Part shown: in pieces, positions 1 through 8,704 of the stretch
Layout: each line of letters starts with the position of its first letter
Position numbering within the stretch: position 1 is the first letter of the stretch
Assembly: GCA_038750655.1 (NCBI GenBank)
Contig: JBCDGZ010000078.1
Span: forward strand, 1-35,140
Origin: JBCDGZ01 sp038750655
Lineage (GTDB): Bacteria > Bacteroidota > Bacteroidia > Chitinophagales > Saprospiraceae
Reading direction: 5' to 3'
DNA length: 35,140 bases
Made by a program: the position numbers and the translations under genes
Notes under the pieces: model-generated
The model's database searches: none
What the model was told of the DNA's origin: nothing
What the model saw: the letters and a program-made list of their open reading frames with translations, nothing else

Positions 1-1031
1 CACCGTGCCGCCTCATTCTTACTGATCGGAATGACATCCGCCACGATACTCCTCGTTACCGGCTCGTACTTCTTCTGGAACTCCGGGGGCATGGGATAGG
101 TAGAGACATAGAAGTTGTTGATGACGCCCAGGCCAGTCTTGCCATCTGGGAATTCCACAGTCACCTCATCGCCGATCTTGATGCGATCGTAGGACTCCTG
201 GTCGAAGTAGGCTTTTACTTTGAGATTTTCGAGCTGGTGGATGGCCATTACGCTCTGGGTTTCGTAGCAAATTTCGTTGGGGCTGATGAAAATACGGCCG
301 ATCAGACCATTGATAGGAGCGACGTAGTAGTAGGACGAGTTATAGATCTCATCGCCGGCAGCGACCTGATCTTGGTAGTCCTCCTCGTCTTTTTCCAGTT
401 CAATTTTTTCCTGCTTTCTTAACGCATAAAGGTGCTTGCGTAGCACCTTGATTTCCTGATCAATAACATCAATATCTCCTTCCATTTCGGCGATGTCAGA
501 AACAAGCGGAGGAAGCTTGTGGGCAACATCGACGCCCAGTAGAATTTGTTTTTTCTGATCATCGAGTTCTCGCTGTTTGATGCTGATGATGGTTTCTATC
601 CCTTCCTTCTCGCTCTTTTTCATGGCAATTTGCCGTTTGACATTCAACTTCTCCCGAATCAGCCAATCACTGGATCGCCCAATCTTATTGCGGATCGAGA
701 TGTTATTGATCCCCTGCCCCATCTGCTCGTAATCTTCGTAGCGATAGCTGAAGAGGGTATCACCGGCATCTACGGGGTCACCTTCTTCCACATACAACTG
801 CTCAAGCCGAATATCTTCGGTGAAGTGGACCGCAACTTTGTTCATCACCACCTCGCCATTGACGCTGACGAACATCACATTGCCGTAAAGCCGATTGATG
901 AAGTAGATCACAATAACAACCAAGGCTATTATAAAAAAAAATCTGTCCCAGTTGAACTTCTTCTTCTTGGGAGGTTCCTCAATGGTTCTGAGGACAGATT
1001 TCTGATATTTAAAGCCTGTGAAGTTTTTCAT
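1..1031 (-). CDS. HlyD-family membrane-fusion/adaptor protein (3' end outside window)
   Basis: This open frame starts at ATG 1031-1029 and runs off the left edge, leaving about 343 residues visible. Residues 1-30 are basic and cytosolic (a KKKK stretch near residue 23), followed by one membrane segment at about 31-46. Next come a lipoyl/barrel-sandwich-like beta region (EDIRLEQLYVEEGDPVDAGD), a long charged coiled coil (about 110-225) and a return beta region with the typical 'APINGLIGRIFISPNE' turn. This order is classic for HlyD/EmrA adaptors that bridge an inner-membrane transporter or synthase to a TolC-type channel. The start codon overlaps the stop of the upstream TolC-like gene (ATGA), so the two are translationally coupled. 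The inner-membrane partner and cargo lie outside the window, so export of a polysaccharide or a protein cannot be distinguished. The frame is intact as far as seen. Confidence 0.85.
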   Translation of the reverse strand, partial: MKNFTGFKYQKSVLRTIEEPPKKKKFNWDRFFFIIALVVIVIYFINRLYGNVMFVSVNGEVVMNKVAVHFTEDIRLEQLYVEEGDPVDAGDTLFSYRYEDYEQMGQGINNISIRNKIGRSSDWLIREKLNVKRQIAMKKSEKEGIETIISIKQRELDDQKKQILLGVDVAHKLPPLVSDIAEMEGDIDVIDQEIKVLRKHLYALRKQEKIELEKDEEDYQDQVAAGDEIYNSSYYYVAPINGLIGRIFISPNEICYETQSVMAIHQLENLKVKAYFDQESYDRIKIGDEVTVEFPDGKTGLGVINNFYVSTYPMPPEFQKKYEPVTRSIVADVIPISKNEAAR

Positions 1032-3139
1032 TCAGTCTTCACCAAAATCTTGGTATCAAGCGCTATAAAGTTTGAAAGTCCTTCAATGATGATATTGTTA
1101 ATTTTATACCGTTCCACCATTTGTTCGATGAACAATTCCAGCTGCATCCGATCCTTAAACTTGCCGGCCTCTACAGAGAGCGTCAGCTTTTGGGGATCAA
1201 TAGCCGGGTTGGTGATAATGGCTTCCAGCAAACGGAAGTTAGTAGGCTCGGGGACCCGCAGGATCAGCTGATCGACGGGGGCCAACAGACCTAAGTAGGG
1301 AAAATCTGCTCGGATTTTAAGTCCGATTCCTGCTTTACTGCTACGCTGCTGCTTCACCAGCCGCTGTAGCCTAACAAAGCGATCAATCCGCGCCGCCGTT
1401 CCGATGGCTCGCCCATCGCCCAAATCCAAAACCGCTCCATCGTAGCGCCCCATTTCAAGATATTGAGCGACATTATTGGCCGCCAACTCGGAGGAGACTT
1501 CCAGTAACTGCGGATTATCGATAATGACCTGAACGCGGATGCCCTTCTTTTGCAGCATCGCACTCAGCAATTGAATCTCTTTCTGCATGGGATTCCCCGT
1601 CTCAATCACGACCTGTTCGAAGTCATTGCTCAAAAGATAGTTTTTGATAAAATTGGCGTCGTGGCGTTTCCATTCATTGCTTTCTAGCACCAGCGTACGT
1701 CCACCTGGCAAACGCTCAAAATAATTGCTGACATCCACCGGCCGCACAAAATCGACAATGCTGCGGTAATGCGTCTTCCCGTAGATTTTGAGCAGCTGTA
1801 GGTACATTTGCTGCTTGATGTCTAGCGATTCCAGTTCGATAGATCGAAGATCATCCATATATCTCAGGATACGCAATGAGCGGTAGATGTCTACGTAGTT
1901 CTTTTGATCGATGGTTTCTACCCGGATTTTCTCTTTGTAGAGTAGTCTTTTGTGCAGAAATTCGACGTATTGCTTTAGTTTGTAGTTGTACTCATAATGA
2001 TAGTTGATCAGCTCCGTTTGGGTATTGAGGTGTTCGTATTTGCGAAACTGGTTGCGTTGGGCTGATTTGGCCAGCACCATTTCTTGCTTGCTGTTGCGGT
2101 TGAAGAGTACGGCGGTAGGGATGCCCAAGGCTAGACGGAAGGACATGAAAGAGCGATCTGAGATGCCATCATCTGCATAATTGAGGTTCTGATCGGCCTG
2201 TAGGCGCAGCGATACCTCATTGACAGGGCTGTTCTTGAGTTCTTCAATCTGTAGGGCCAATAGGTCAATAGAATCCAGGAGTTGTTCTTTGCCGGGGTCT
2301 TTGGCCAGATAGTCGAGATCAACTTCCAGGATCGGCCAATCCTGGACATCGAATTGACGGCGCAGGGAGCTGACATCGAGGGTTGCTTCGGCCCAGAGGT
2401 TGTATTTCTGGTAATTTTCCAGCTGCACATTGATCTGCTCGATACGACTTTTCAGGTTAATGATTTGCTCGTAGAGGATGCCTTTAAGGAAATAGACTTG
2501 GTAGAGCAGCTCCAGTTCTTTGTTGAGTTGCAGGCGGCGCTTATGCAGCAATTCAATCTTAGCCTTATTGAAAAAGTAGATAAAGAGGTTATAGCGGAAG
2601 TAGAGCCGTTCATCGTTTTTGCGCAGTTGGGCTTCCAGGGCATCGATGTCCCGCTGATGCTCCACCTGTCTGATGCGGTTCTGATTGCTTTGCCAACCTT
2701 CGCGCAGAATGCTCCACTCCAAGCCCGCCCGTACGCGCGAGCGCGTCAGCTGACCCGTAGGCTGGTAGTCCTCCTCGAAGATATGGTCTGAGTTGTAGAA
2801 ATAACTCGCTCGAATGTCCAATCCAAAGTCTTTTTTCAGTTTTTCGATGTTCTTCTGATGCACCCAATCCTGATCGGCCAGCTCAAAGTTGGGGTTGATC
2901 AGGTTAAAAAAGGAGTCCACAGCCGGTACCTCCGCCGAGGTCGTCTCAACGGGAGGATCATTCAGATTGGTTTTAATGAGGTAAAGGATATCCGTGCTGA
3001 TCCGCTCAATCATTGTATCCCTAACCATCTGCCCTTGCAAAGCGTAGCTAGAACAGAGCAGGCTTAGGGACAGGAGCAGCCTCGCACCCGCTCTCGGCAG
3101 GTGTTTGCATAGGTATCCCAGTGGGGTGGAGTGTGTCAT
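1028..3139 (-). CDS. TolC-like outer-membrane channel protein with extra C-terminal alpha/beta domain
   Basis: This 703-residue protein has a signal peptide with an unusually long n-region (about 1-37, ending near ALQGQ). Residues about 90-470 are amphipathic helices rich in Q, L, E and R, arranged like the two helical-hairpin repeats of TolC-family outer-membrane efflux proteins. TolC proteins are usually about 430-490 residues. Here a further 229 residues (475-703) follow, with an alternating beta/alpha pattern (for example 'VVIETGN', 'VQVIIDNP', 'GAVLDLGDG', 'LILRVPEP', 'LTLSVEAG', 'NNIIIEGL') that resembles a (partial) TIM barrel. I do not recognise this tail as a named family. The gene is coupled by a 4-base overlap to the HlyD-like adaptor, which supports an envelope-spanning export complex. 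No upstream Bacteroidota promoter was recognised in the 380-bp leader. Confidence 0.8.
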   Translation of the reverse strand: MTHSTPLGYLCKHLPRAGARLLLSLSLLCSSYALQGQMVRDTMIERISTDILYLIKTNLNDPPVETTSAEVPAVDSFFNLINPNFELADQDWVHQKNIEKLKKDFGLDIRASYFYNSDHIFEEDYQPTGQLTRSRVRAGLEWSILREGWQSNQNRIRQVEHQRDIDALEAQLRKNDERLYFRYNLFIYFFNKAKIELLHKRRLQLNKELELLYQVYFLKGILYEQIINLKSRIEQINVQLENYQKYNLWAEATLDVSSLRRQFDVQDWPILEVDLDYLAKDPGKEQLLDSIDLLALQIEELKNSPVNEVSLRLQADQNLNYADDGISDRSFMSFRLALGIPTAVLFNRNSKQEMVLAKSAQRNQFRKYEHLNTQTELINYHYEYNYKLKQYVEFLHKRLLYKEKIRVETIDQKNYVDIYRSLRILRYMDDLRSIELESLDIKQQMYLQLLKIYGKTHYRSIVDFVRPVDVSNYFERLPGGRTLVLESNEWKRHDANFIKNYLLSNDFEQVVIETGNPMQKEIQLLSAMLQKKGIRVQVIIDNPQLLEVSSELAANNVAQYLEMGRYDGAVLDLGDGRAIGTAARIDRFVRLQRLVKQQRSSKAGIGLKIRADFPYLGLLAPVDQLILRVPEPTNFRLLEAIITNPAIDPQKLTLSVEAGKFKDRMQLELFIEQMVERYKINNIIIEGLSNFIALDTKILVKTE

Positions 3140-3450
3140 AGGAAATACTTAAGGTGACAAACAACAAATACGCTGCACGGGCCCTCAAGGCCCTCAAGGC
3201 GTCTTTACCGTCAAATCTTTATTCCAGGAAAAATTGGGGGCAGGTTGAATGCACCTAGTTTTTCCCATAGTATGATCGTTATCAAAAGGATCACGTTTAA
3301 TACATCTGAAAAATCAAAATTTATACCAATTACATTCAGAAGCAGGTACGGTTAATCCTGCTTTCATAATTGAGGAAAATATTTTTTTGTGACAGGCTAA
3401 AGGTTGAGAATGGGCAATGATTGGAGGAGGTAGAAGAATGGAGAGGAGGA
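3140..3450. other. Non-coding leader of the TolC/HlyD pair
   Basis: This gap of about 310 bp separates the TolC-like gene start from the RNase Y terminator. No open frame with coding character was found. Near 3181-3200 the 9-base unit GGCCCTCAA occurs twice in direct tandem. An AT-rich stretch (3300-3400) could hold the promoter, but no clean TAnnTTTG box is present on the minus strand (the best match has one mismatch). A purine-rich stretch lies at 3420-3450. Confidence 0.5.
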
Positions 3451-3491
3451 CCAAAAAATTGGAGCGAAGCCAGATCAGCCGACTTCGCTCC
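3451..3491 (-). terminator. Intrinsic terminator of rny
   Basis: Inverted repeat GGAGCGAAG (3461-3469) / CTTCGCTCC (3483-3491) with a 13-nt loop. On the minus strand it is followed by a run of six T (complement of 3451-3460). It lies 31 bp past the RNase Y stop codon, so it ends the pheT-zapA-rny transcript. Confidence 0.85.
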
Positions 3492-3522
3492 GATTATGTA
3501 GCGATTAAAGCAATTTCACCAA

Positions 3523-5205
3523 TTAGCGGGCAAAGGACACGGCGCGTTTCTCGCGGATAACTGTGACCTTAATCTGGCCAGGATATTGCATTTCTTCCTG
3601 AATTTTTTGTGAGATCATGAAAGACAGATCGTCGGCATACTGATCGCTGACCTTCTCACTTTCCACGATCACCCGCAGCTCACGGCCAGCCTGCATAGCG
3701 TAGGCTTTTTGTACCCCTTCGTGGGCCATGGCCAGCTCTTCGAGTTCGCCGATGCGCTTGAGGTAGCTCTCCAGGATTTCGCGGCGAGCGCCGGGACGAG
3801 CCCCAGAAATGGCGTCACAGGCCTGTACGATGGGCGAAATGATGTTGTTCATCTCAATTTCATCGTGGTGGGCACCGACCGCATTGCAGACGATGGCGTT
3901 TTCTTTGTGTTTCTCACACATCTTCATTCCAAGGATGGCGTGCGACAGTTCAGATTCTTCTTCGGCGACTTTACCGATGTCGTGCAACAGTCCGGCGCGC
4001 TTGGCCAGCTTGGCTTGCTTGGGGTTAAGGCCCAACTCGGCAGCCATGATGGCACAGAGGTTAGCCGTTTCGATAGAGTGCTTTAGCAGGTTTTGGCCAT
4101 AAGAGGAGCGGAAGCGCATCCGACCGACCATACGTACCAAATAGGCATCCAGACCGTGAATATCCAACTCGATGACCGTACGTTCTCCGATTTCTACAAT
4201 CTGCTCATTGAGCTGCTTACGGGTTTTGTTTACCACTTCCTCAATGCGGGCAGGGTGAATACGACCGTCGGCCACCAATCTTTTCAGCGAGAGGCGGCAA
4301 ACCTCGCGGCGTATCGGATCAAAGCTAGAAATAACGATAGCCTCGGGCGTATCGTCGACAACGATCTCTGCGCCAGTGGCAGCTTCCAGTGCCCGAATGT
4401 TCCGGCCTTCCCGGCCAATGATCTGACCTTTGAGATCATCCGATTCCAGGTTGAATACTGATACCGTATTTTCAATGGTGTATTCGGCGCACATCCGCTG
4501 GATCGTCTGAATGACAATCTTCTTCGCATCCTTATTTGCTGTAATCTTAGCTTGCTCGATGGTCTCCTTCACTAGCGCCATAGCATCCGTTTCAGCTTTT
4601 GCCTTAACCGCTTCCAGCAGCTGCTCTTTAGCATCTTGCTCCGAGAGTTTAGCGACATTTTCCAATACCTTGATACGCTCTTCATTAGCTGCATCCAACT
4701 CTTCCTTTTTGCGAGCAACGATTTTGAGCTGCTTGGCGAGGTTTTCACGGATAGACTTGATGTCCACTTCTTTCTGTTCCAGATTGGCTTGCTGCTCCTT
4801 GAACTTATTGACTTTCTGGTGGTAGCGATCGAGTTTTTGCTTCAAATCCTTCTCCTGATTAACCACCTCGACTGCACGGTCTTTCAAATCCAGCTTATGC
4901 TGGGCTTTCTCCTGCTGAAACTGGGATTTGAGCTTGGCGTAGCGATCTTTGGCTTCTTGTATCTTCTGCTGCTTGATCTTCTCATTCTTACTCTCTGCTT
5001 TGGAGATAATCTTTTCTGCCTGTAACTTCGCCTCGTCAATATTGCGCTTGGCAGTCAATCTGCCTTCCTTTATGATTAGATCTGACTCTTTGCTCGCTTT
5101 CTGCTGTTGCGCATCGTTCTTTCTTTTGAACAAGGTTTGCACCAGGAAATATCCAATCAACGCCCCCACAACTAGTCCAATGCCTATTCCAATTACGATT
5201 TCCAT
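3523..5205 (-). CDS. rny: Ribonuclease Y
   Basis: RNase Y is a membrane-anchored endoribonuclease that starts mRNA decay. This 560-residue protein shows the full family architecture. It has an N-terminal membrane segment (residues 3-24), a long K/E/Q-rich coiled coil (about 35-235) and a KH RNA-binding domain (about 247-310) with the GxxG loop in IIGREGRNI (262-270). The HD phosphohydrolase domain (about 370-465) carries HDIGK at 408-412, AHHDE at 445-449 and DAIS at 464. The usual length is about 510-560, so it is intact. It lies 115 bp downstream of zapA, on the same strand, and is closed by its own terminator. Confidence 0.97.
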   Translation of the reverse strand: MEIVIGIGIGLVVGALIGYFLVQTLFKRKNDAQQQKASKESDLIIKEGRLTAKRNIDEAKLQAEKIISKAESKNEKIKQQKIQEAKDRYAKLKSQFQQEKAQHKLDLKDRAVEVVNQEKDLKQKLDRYHQKVNKFKEQQANLEQKEVDIKSIRENLAKQLKIVARKKEELDAANEERIKVLENVAKLSEQDAKEQLLEAVKAKAETDAMALVKETIEQAKITANKDAKKIVIQTIQRMCAEYTIENTVSVFNLESDDLKGQIIGREGRNIRALEAATGAEIVVDDTPEAIVISSFDPIRREVCRLSLKRLVADGRIHPARIEEVVNKTRKQLNEQIVEIGERTVIELDIHGLDAYLVRMVGRMRFRSSYGQNLLKHSIETANLCAIMAAELGLNPKQAKLAKRAGLLHDIGKVAEEESELSHAILGMKMCEKHKENAIVCNAVGAHHDEIEMNNIISPIVQACDAISGARPGARREILESYLKRIGELEELAMAHEGVQKAYAMQAGRELRVIVESEKVSDQYADDLSFMISQKIQEEMQYPGQIKVTVIREKRAVSFAR

Positions 5206-5320
5206 ATTAGTTAGCGTTTATATAATGAATTAATGAATTTTCACATGTACAGTGGGAACCATACTGTGACGAACCCTGGACAGGCTACTGGGGAAGAACG
5301 GAATAATATAGAAAGGTCCT
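5206..5320 (-). ncRNA. Candidate 6S-like RNA (6S-Flavo class) in the zapA-rny gap
   Basis: This is a 115-bp spacer without an open frame between zapA and rny. On the minus strand it contains a short hairpin (ACAGT / ACTGT around ATGGTTCCC) flanked by GGGTTCG and TTCCCC segments, and then the direct repeat ATTCATTA x2 just before rny. From general knowledge, 6S RNA genes are often found next to zapA, and the Bacteroidota class (6S-Flavo) is about 110 nt. I could not build the full rod-with-bubble structure by eye, so the call rests mainly on position and size. The alternative is a plain leader of rny. Confidence 0.25.
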
Positions 5321-5620
5321 TTATTGCAGTAGTTGATTGAGATAATCATCTAACTGCTTTACTTTATCGGAAAGAGCAGAATCGGGAGTAGTAGTGCCTT
5401 CTTTTTCAGTTTTATGCAAATCGACAGCGTACGTTAACAAAGCCATCGATAGGCAGTCCTGCTTGTCTTTATTATTGTAAGTCAATTGAAATTCGTTGAT
5501 CTTTTCGTTGACTTCCTTAACAATTTGTCGGATAGCAGGCTCGTCGCCAGCATTTATTTTAAGCGGGTAGGGCCTTCCTGCAATCAATACGGTAATGGTT
5601 TGAATATCTTTGTCCTCCAT
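5321..5620 (-). CDS. zapA: Cell division protein ZapA
   Basis: This 99-residue protein starts MEDKDIQTITVLIAGRPYPL, the usual ZapA beginning: a short beta-rich head ('ITVLIAGRPYPLKINAGDE') followed by a long helix that forms the dimer/tetramer coiled coil. ZapA binds and bundles FtsZ at the division ring. A longer frame opens at 5647, but it would overlap the upstream coiled-coil gene by 23 bases. The ATG at 5620 lies 4 bp after that gene's stop and is preceded by an AGGG Shine-Dalgarno-like sequence, so I chose it. The gene order pheT / coiled-coil / zapA / rny suggests one transcript. Confidence 0.9.
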   Translation of the reverse strand: MEDKDIQTITVLIAGRPYPLKINAGDEPAIRQIVKEVNEKINEFQLTYNNKDKQDCLSMALLTYAVDLHKTEKEGTTTPDSALSDKVKQLDDYLNQLLQ

Positions 5621-5624
5621 CGCC

Positions 5625-5924
5625 CTAGCTATTTTGCAACCACTCAATACATTTATCTACTTCCTTGATGTACTGCTCCAAATCTTTCCTCAACTTTTTT
5701 GAACTTTCCGGATCATTTTCGCGCTTCTGCTCCAACATCTGCCGCGTATTCGCCAGCTTATGTTCCAAATCTTTGATCCTGTTATGATGAATTAACAGAT
5801 TGTCTTTTAAGTTCTTATTTTCATCCAAGAGACCTGAATTTTCAGTACGCAGACTGATCAATTCAGAGGCGAGCTGCTTTAGCTTAAGGTCGATACGTCC
5901 TAATCTTTCAATTATTCGTTGCAT
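5625..5924 (-). CDS. Small coiled-coil protein upstream of zapA
   Basis: This 99-residue, highly charged protein is helical almost end to end, with heptad-like leucine and isoleucine spacing (LGRIDLKLKQLASELISL..., then LEHKLANTRQMLEQK). It has no signal peptide or membrane segment. It sits 4 bp before zapA and 31 bp after pheT on the same strand. Size, composition and position recall ZapB-type or other small division-associated coiled coils, and co-translation with ZapA would fit a ZapA partner. That role is inferred from context only. Confidence 0.75.
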   Translation of the reverse strand: MQRIIERLGRIDLKLKQLASELISLRTENSGLLDENKNLKDNLLIHHNRIKDLEHKLANTRQMLEQKRENDPESSKKLRKDLEQYIKEVDKCIEWLQNS

Positions 5925-5955
5925 GACTTTATTTATCGGAACACTTTGAGTAGCA

Positions 5956-8406
5956 CTAACGGCGTATCAACGCGCCCAGTTTTCCCTCATAGTTTTGAAT
6001 CAACTGATTCATAATCTTATCGACCTCTTTATCCTTCAGCGTCTTGGATGGGTCTTCGAAAATGAAGCTTACCGAGTAGGATTTTTTATCCTTACCGATC
6101 TGTTGCTCATTCTCATAGACATCAAATAAGTTAATATTTTTTAATATTTTTTTGCCTGTCTTTCTGGCAATATTCGCAATATCACTAAAATTAATGGAAT
6201 TATCAATAACAATAGCCAAATCTCTTCTGATGGACGGGAATTTGGTCAGTTCCACAAAATCGATCTTGTTTTTGCGGGTGGCCTTGAGGATATTTCCCCA
6301 GTTGAAATCGGCATAATAGACCGCCCGCTTGATCTCCATTTTATGCAAAACTCCGGAGGCAAGCTTACCAAAGCTTACCAGTTCCACCGGCCCTCGGTGG
6401 TACTTCGTACCGTAGGTCCAACGCTGATCCTCCGCTGTCGAAATCGCCGCCGTCTGATAGCCACTCAGGCCCAAACGTCGAGTGATGTTCTCCACCAAAG
6501 CCTTCAAGGTATAGAAATCTACCTCCTGCGCCTCCTTACTCAACCAGCTCTCTGCCCAGCGACGCCCGCTGATGTAAAGGCACAAATGCGCCTGCTCTTC
6601 GTACCCCTCCTCCTGCTTGCGATAGGAATTCCCCCATTCATACAAGCGCAAATCTGCATTTCGGCGATTTTGGTTGCGCAGGATGGCCTCTAAGCCGCCA
6701 AAAAGAACAACCGGACGCATGACATCCAAATGCACGTTCGAAGTATTGGCCACATAAACCAACTCCTCATCCGCAACCGGAAGTATCTCTTTGAAATAAC
6801 GAGACTGGGTCAGCGAAACTGCCATCATCTCATGGAAACCATTTCCCGTTAATAGGCTACTGACTTCCGCCTTAGCTTTGCGCTGTGCCGCCGCCAAATC
6901 CTGCCCGATCGTCGAGCTGATCTTATTGGAAATAGGAACATTATTCAACCCATAAATACGCAGAATTTCTTCAATCACATCTGCCTCTCGCAGTACATCG
7001 ACTTTGCTGGTGGGCACCGATAGCCTCAAACCTTCGGCATTTTCCTCTAAAACCTGCAAATCCAAAGCTGCCAAAATCTCCTTTACCTTCTCCGCAGGGA
7101 TTTGCACACCAATCAAACGGTTGATGTTGGTATAGCTCACTTCGACCTGCGGCCGCTCTATCTCCTGGGGATACACATCTACAATCTCTGAAGCGATCTC
7201 GCCGCCCGCCAACTCCTTGAAGAGCAAGACGGCCCGCTTGAGCGCATAAACCGTAATGCTGGGATCGCTCCCCTTCTCGTAGCACATCGCCGCATCCGTA
7301 CGCAACAGGTGCCGCGTGCTGGTCCGACGCACCCACCGCGCATCGAAATGGGCCGATTCCAGGAAAATATTAGTTGTTCTGTCCGTCACCCCGGAGTCGA
7401 TCCCACCGAAAACACCCGCGATACACATCCCCTTAGAATCCCCATCGCAAATCATCAAATCCTCACTGCTCAACTTGCGTTCAGCCTCGTCTAGGGAATG
7501 GAAAAGGCTTCCCTCGGGCAGCGTCTTTACGATCACTTTATGTCCAGCAATTTTATCGGCATCAAAAGCGTGGAGCGGCTGCCCCAGCTCGTGGAGAACG
7601 AAATTGGTGATATCAACTATGTTATTAATCGGGCGAACACCGATGGCATTCAGGCGGTTTTTCAGCCAGTCGGGCGACCCGCCAACCTTTATCCCCTTGA
7701 TGCTTACTCCAGAATAGCGGGGGCAGGCTTCCGTATTTTCTATAACTACCTCAACCGGTAGGTCGTGGTTATCGACCGCAAAGTGATCGACATTAGGCCA
7801 GTTGAGCTGGCCACTGTGCTGATGATTGATTTTCAAGGCGGCGGCCAAGTCTCTGGCCACTCCGATATGAGAGGTCGCATCGGAACGATTGGGCGTCAGG
7901 CCTATTTCGTAAATAATATCCGTTTCGACTTTGAAGTATTCTCGGGCCGGCGTCCCCACCGGTACTTGCTCCGCAAGGACAATGATGCCATCATGGCTAC
8001 GTCCCAACCCCAACTCATCCTCCGCACAAATCATTCCCTCCGATACTTCGCCGCGAATCTTGCCTTTCTTGATCTTCATAGACTCCCCTTCAATATTATG
8101 GAGTGTCGTCCCGACCGTTGCCACAACCACCGTCTGCCCCTGAGCTACATTCGGCGCTCCACAGACAATCTGCAGCGGCTCGGCTCCACCAACATCCACC
8201 TTGGTCAGCGATAGCCGATCGGCGTTGGGGTGCTGCCCACATTCCAGGACATGGCCAATCAATACCCCTTCTAGGCCACCTTTAATACTTTCCGTGGCCT
8301 CCATTCCTTCCACTTCCAAGCCAATATCAGTTAGTAATTCAGAAGTTTGCTCCGCGTTCAGTGGAATGTCGAGGTAATCCTTCAGCCAGTTCAATGAAAT
8401 CTTCAT
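5956..8406 (-). CDS. pheT: Phenylalanine--tRNA ligase beta subunit
   Basis: This is the beta chain of the bacterial (alpha-beta)2 phenylalanyl-tRNA synthetase, 816 residues, the normal bacterial length. It begins MKISLNWLKDYLDIPL, typical for PheT. Domains in order are: an EMAP/OB-like tRNA-binding domain (about 40-155, with HPNADRLSLTKVDVG), the B3/B4 editing region (about 205-400), the B5 domain (about 415-485), a catalytic-like core, and the C-terminal FDX-ACB anticodon-binding domain (about 720-816, with FPSIRRDLAIVID). pheS is not adjacent, so the subunits are encoded apart, as is common in this phylum. It heads the pheT / coiled-coil / zapA / rny string. A -7 promoter box lies about 75 bp upstream. 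Confidence 0.97.
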   Translation of the reverse strand: MKISLNWLKDYLDIPLNAEQTSELLTDIGLEVEGMEATESIKGGLEGVLIGHVLECGQHPNADRLSLTKVDVGGAEPLQIVCGAPNVAQGQTVVVATVGTTLHNIEGESMKIKKGKIRGEVSEGMICAEDELGLGRSHDGIIVLAEQVPVGTPAREYFKVETDIIYEIGLTPNRSDATSHIGVARDLAAALKINHQHSGQLNWPNVDHFAVDNHDLPVEVVIENTEACPRYSGVSIKGIKVGGSPDWLKNRLNAIGVRPINNIVDITNFVLHELGQPLHAFDADKIAGHKVIVKTLPEGSLFHSLDEAERKLSSEDLMICDGDSKGMCIAGVFGGIDSGVTDRTTNIFLESAHFDARWVRRTSTRHLLRTDAAMCYEKGSDPSITVYALKRAVLLFKELAGGEIASEIVDVYPQEIERPQVEVSYTNINRLIGVQIPAEKVKEILAALDLQVLEENAEGLRLSVPTSKVDVLREADVIEEILRIYGLNNVPISNKISSTIGQDLAAAQRKAKAEVSSLLTGNGFHEMMAVSLTQSRYFKEILPVADEELVYVANTSNVHLDVMRPVVLFGGLEAILRNQNRRNADLRLYEWGNSYRKQEEGYEEQAHLCLYISGRRWAESWLSKEAQEVDFYTLKALVENITRRLGLSGYQTAAISTAEDQRWTYGTKYHRGPVELVSFGKLASGVLHKMEIKRAVYYADFNWGNILKATRKNKIDFVELTKFPSIRRDLAIVIDNSINFSDIANIARKTGKKILKNINLFDVYENEQQIGKDKKSYSVSFIFEDPSKTLKDKEVDKIMNQLIQNYEGKLGALIRR

Positions 8407-8481
8407 GCAAATTGGTTTTGTGCCTGTTAACGGAAAGTCGGGCGCAAAGGTTCAAGTTTAGAGCCTTTCCTTTCCGGGGCA

Positions 8482-8489
8482 CAAAAGTA
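8482..8489 (-). promoter_or_regulatory. Probable -7 box of the pheT promoter
   Basis: The minus strand reads TACTTTTG, an exact match to the Bacteroidota -7 consensus TAnnTTTG. It lies 76 bp upstream of the pheT start. The matching -33 TTTG is not obvious, because that region is A-rich and borders the palindromic repeat. Confidence 0.45.
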
Positions 8490-8510
8490 AGGATTTATTC
8501 TGTTTTTTTT

Positions 8511-8676
8511 GCGCCTTTGGCGCGGGGGATGGGCGGTGGGCGCCTTTGGCGCTTTGGTGGACGATGGACGGTTGACGGCGAACGCAGTGAGGCGTAGTCA
8601 GTACGGAGTCACGTACCACTACGTTCGCCGTCTGCCGTCGACCAAAATGCCAAAGGCATTCTACCGTCGACCAAAG
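8511..8676. repeat. Palindromic intergenic repeat element, copy 1
   Basis: This compound inverted-repeat element fills the gap between the Omp28-like gene and the pheT promoter. It contains three small hairpins with the same core GCC-AAA-GGC or its complement: GCGCC/TTT/GGCGC at 8511-8523 and 8540-8552, and AATGCC/AAA/GGCATT at 8646-8660. They are interspersed with arms of the type TTTGGTGGACGATGGACGGT and their near-complements, plus an 11-bp perfect inverted repeat (8574-8584 / 8622-8632). The 33 bases at 8540-8572 are identical to 23980-24012 in the second copy. It has no open frame and no transposase, so it is a non-autonomous REP/MITE-like family. Confidence 0.8.
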
Positions 8677-8704
8677 CCCCTGGCCGCCGAAGGCTCTACG
8701 CCGC

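Noticed and set aside
546..1271. Plus-strand open frame of 241 codons
   Set aside because: It is antisense to the HlyD-like and TolC-like genes, both of which show clear family features. The reading has no recognisable domain and ends inside a coding gene.
5621..5647. Longer ZapA start at 5647
   Set aside because: It would overlap the upstream coiled-coil gene and add residues unlike ZapA. The ATG at 5620 has a better ribosome-binding site and the expected N-terminus.
8511..8676. Possible CRISPR array
   Set aside because: The repeat units are palindromic, of unequal length and spacing, without regular spacers, and no cas genes are present.
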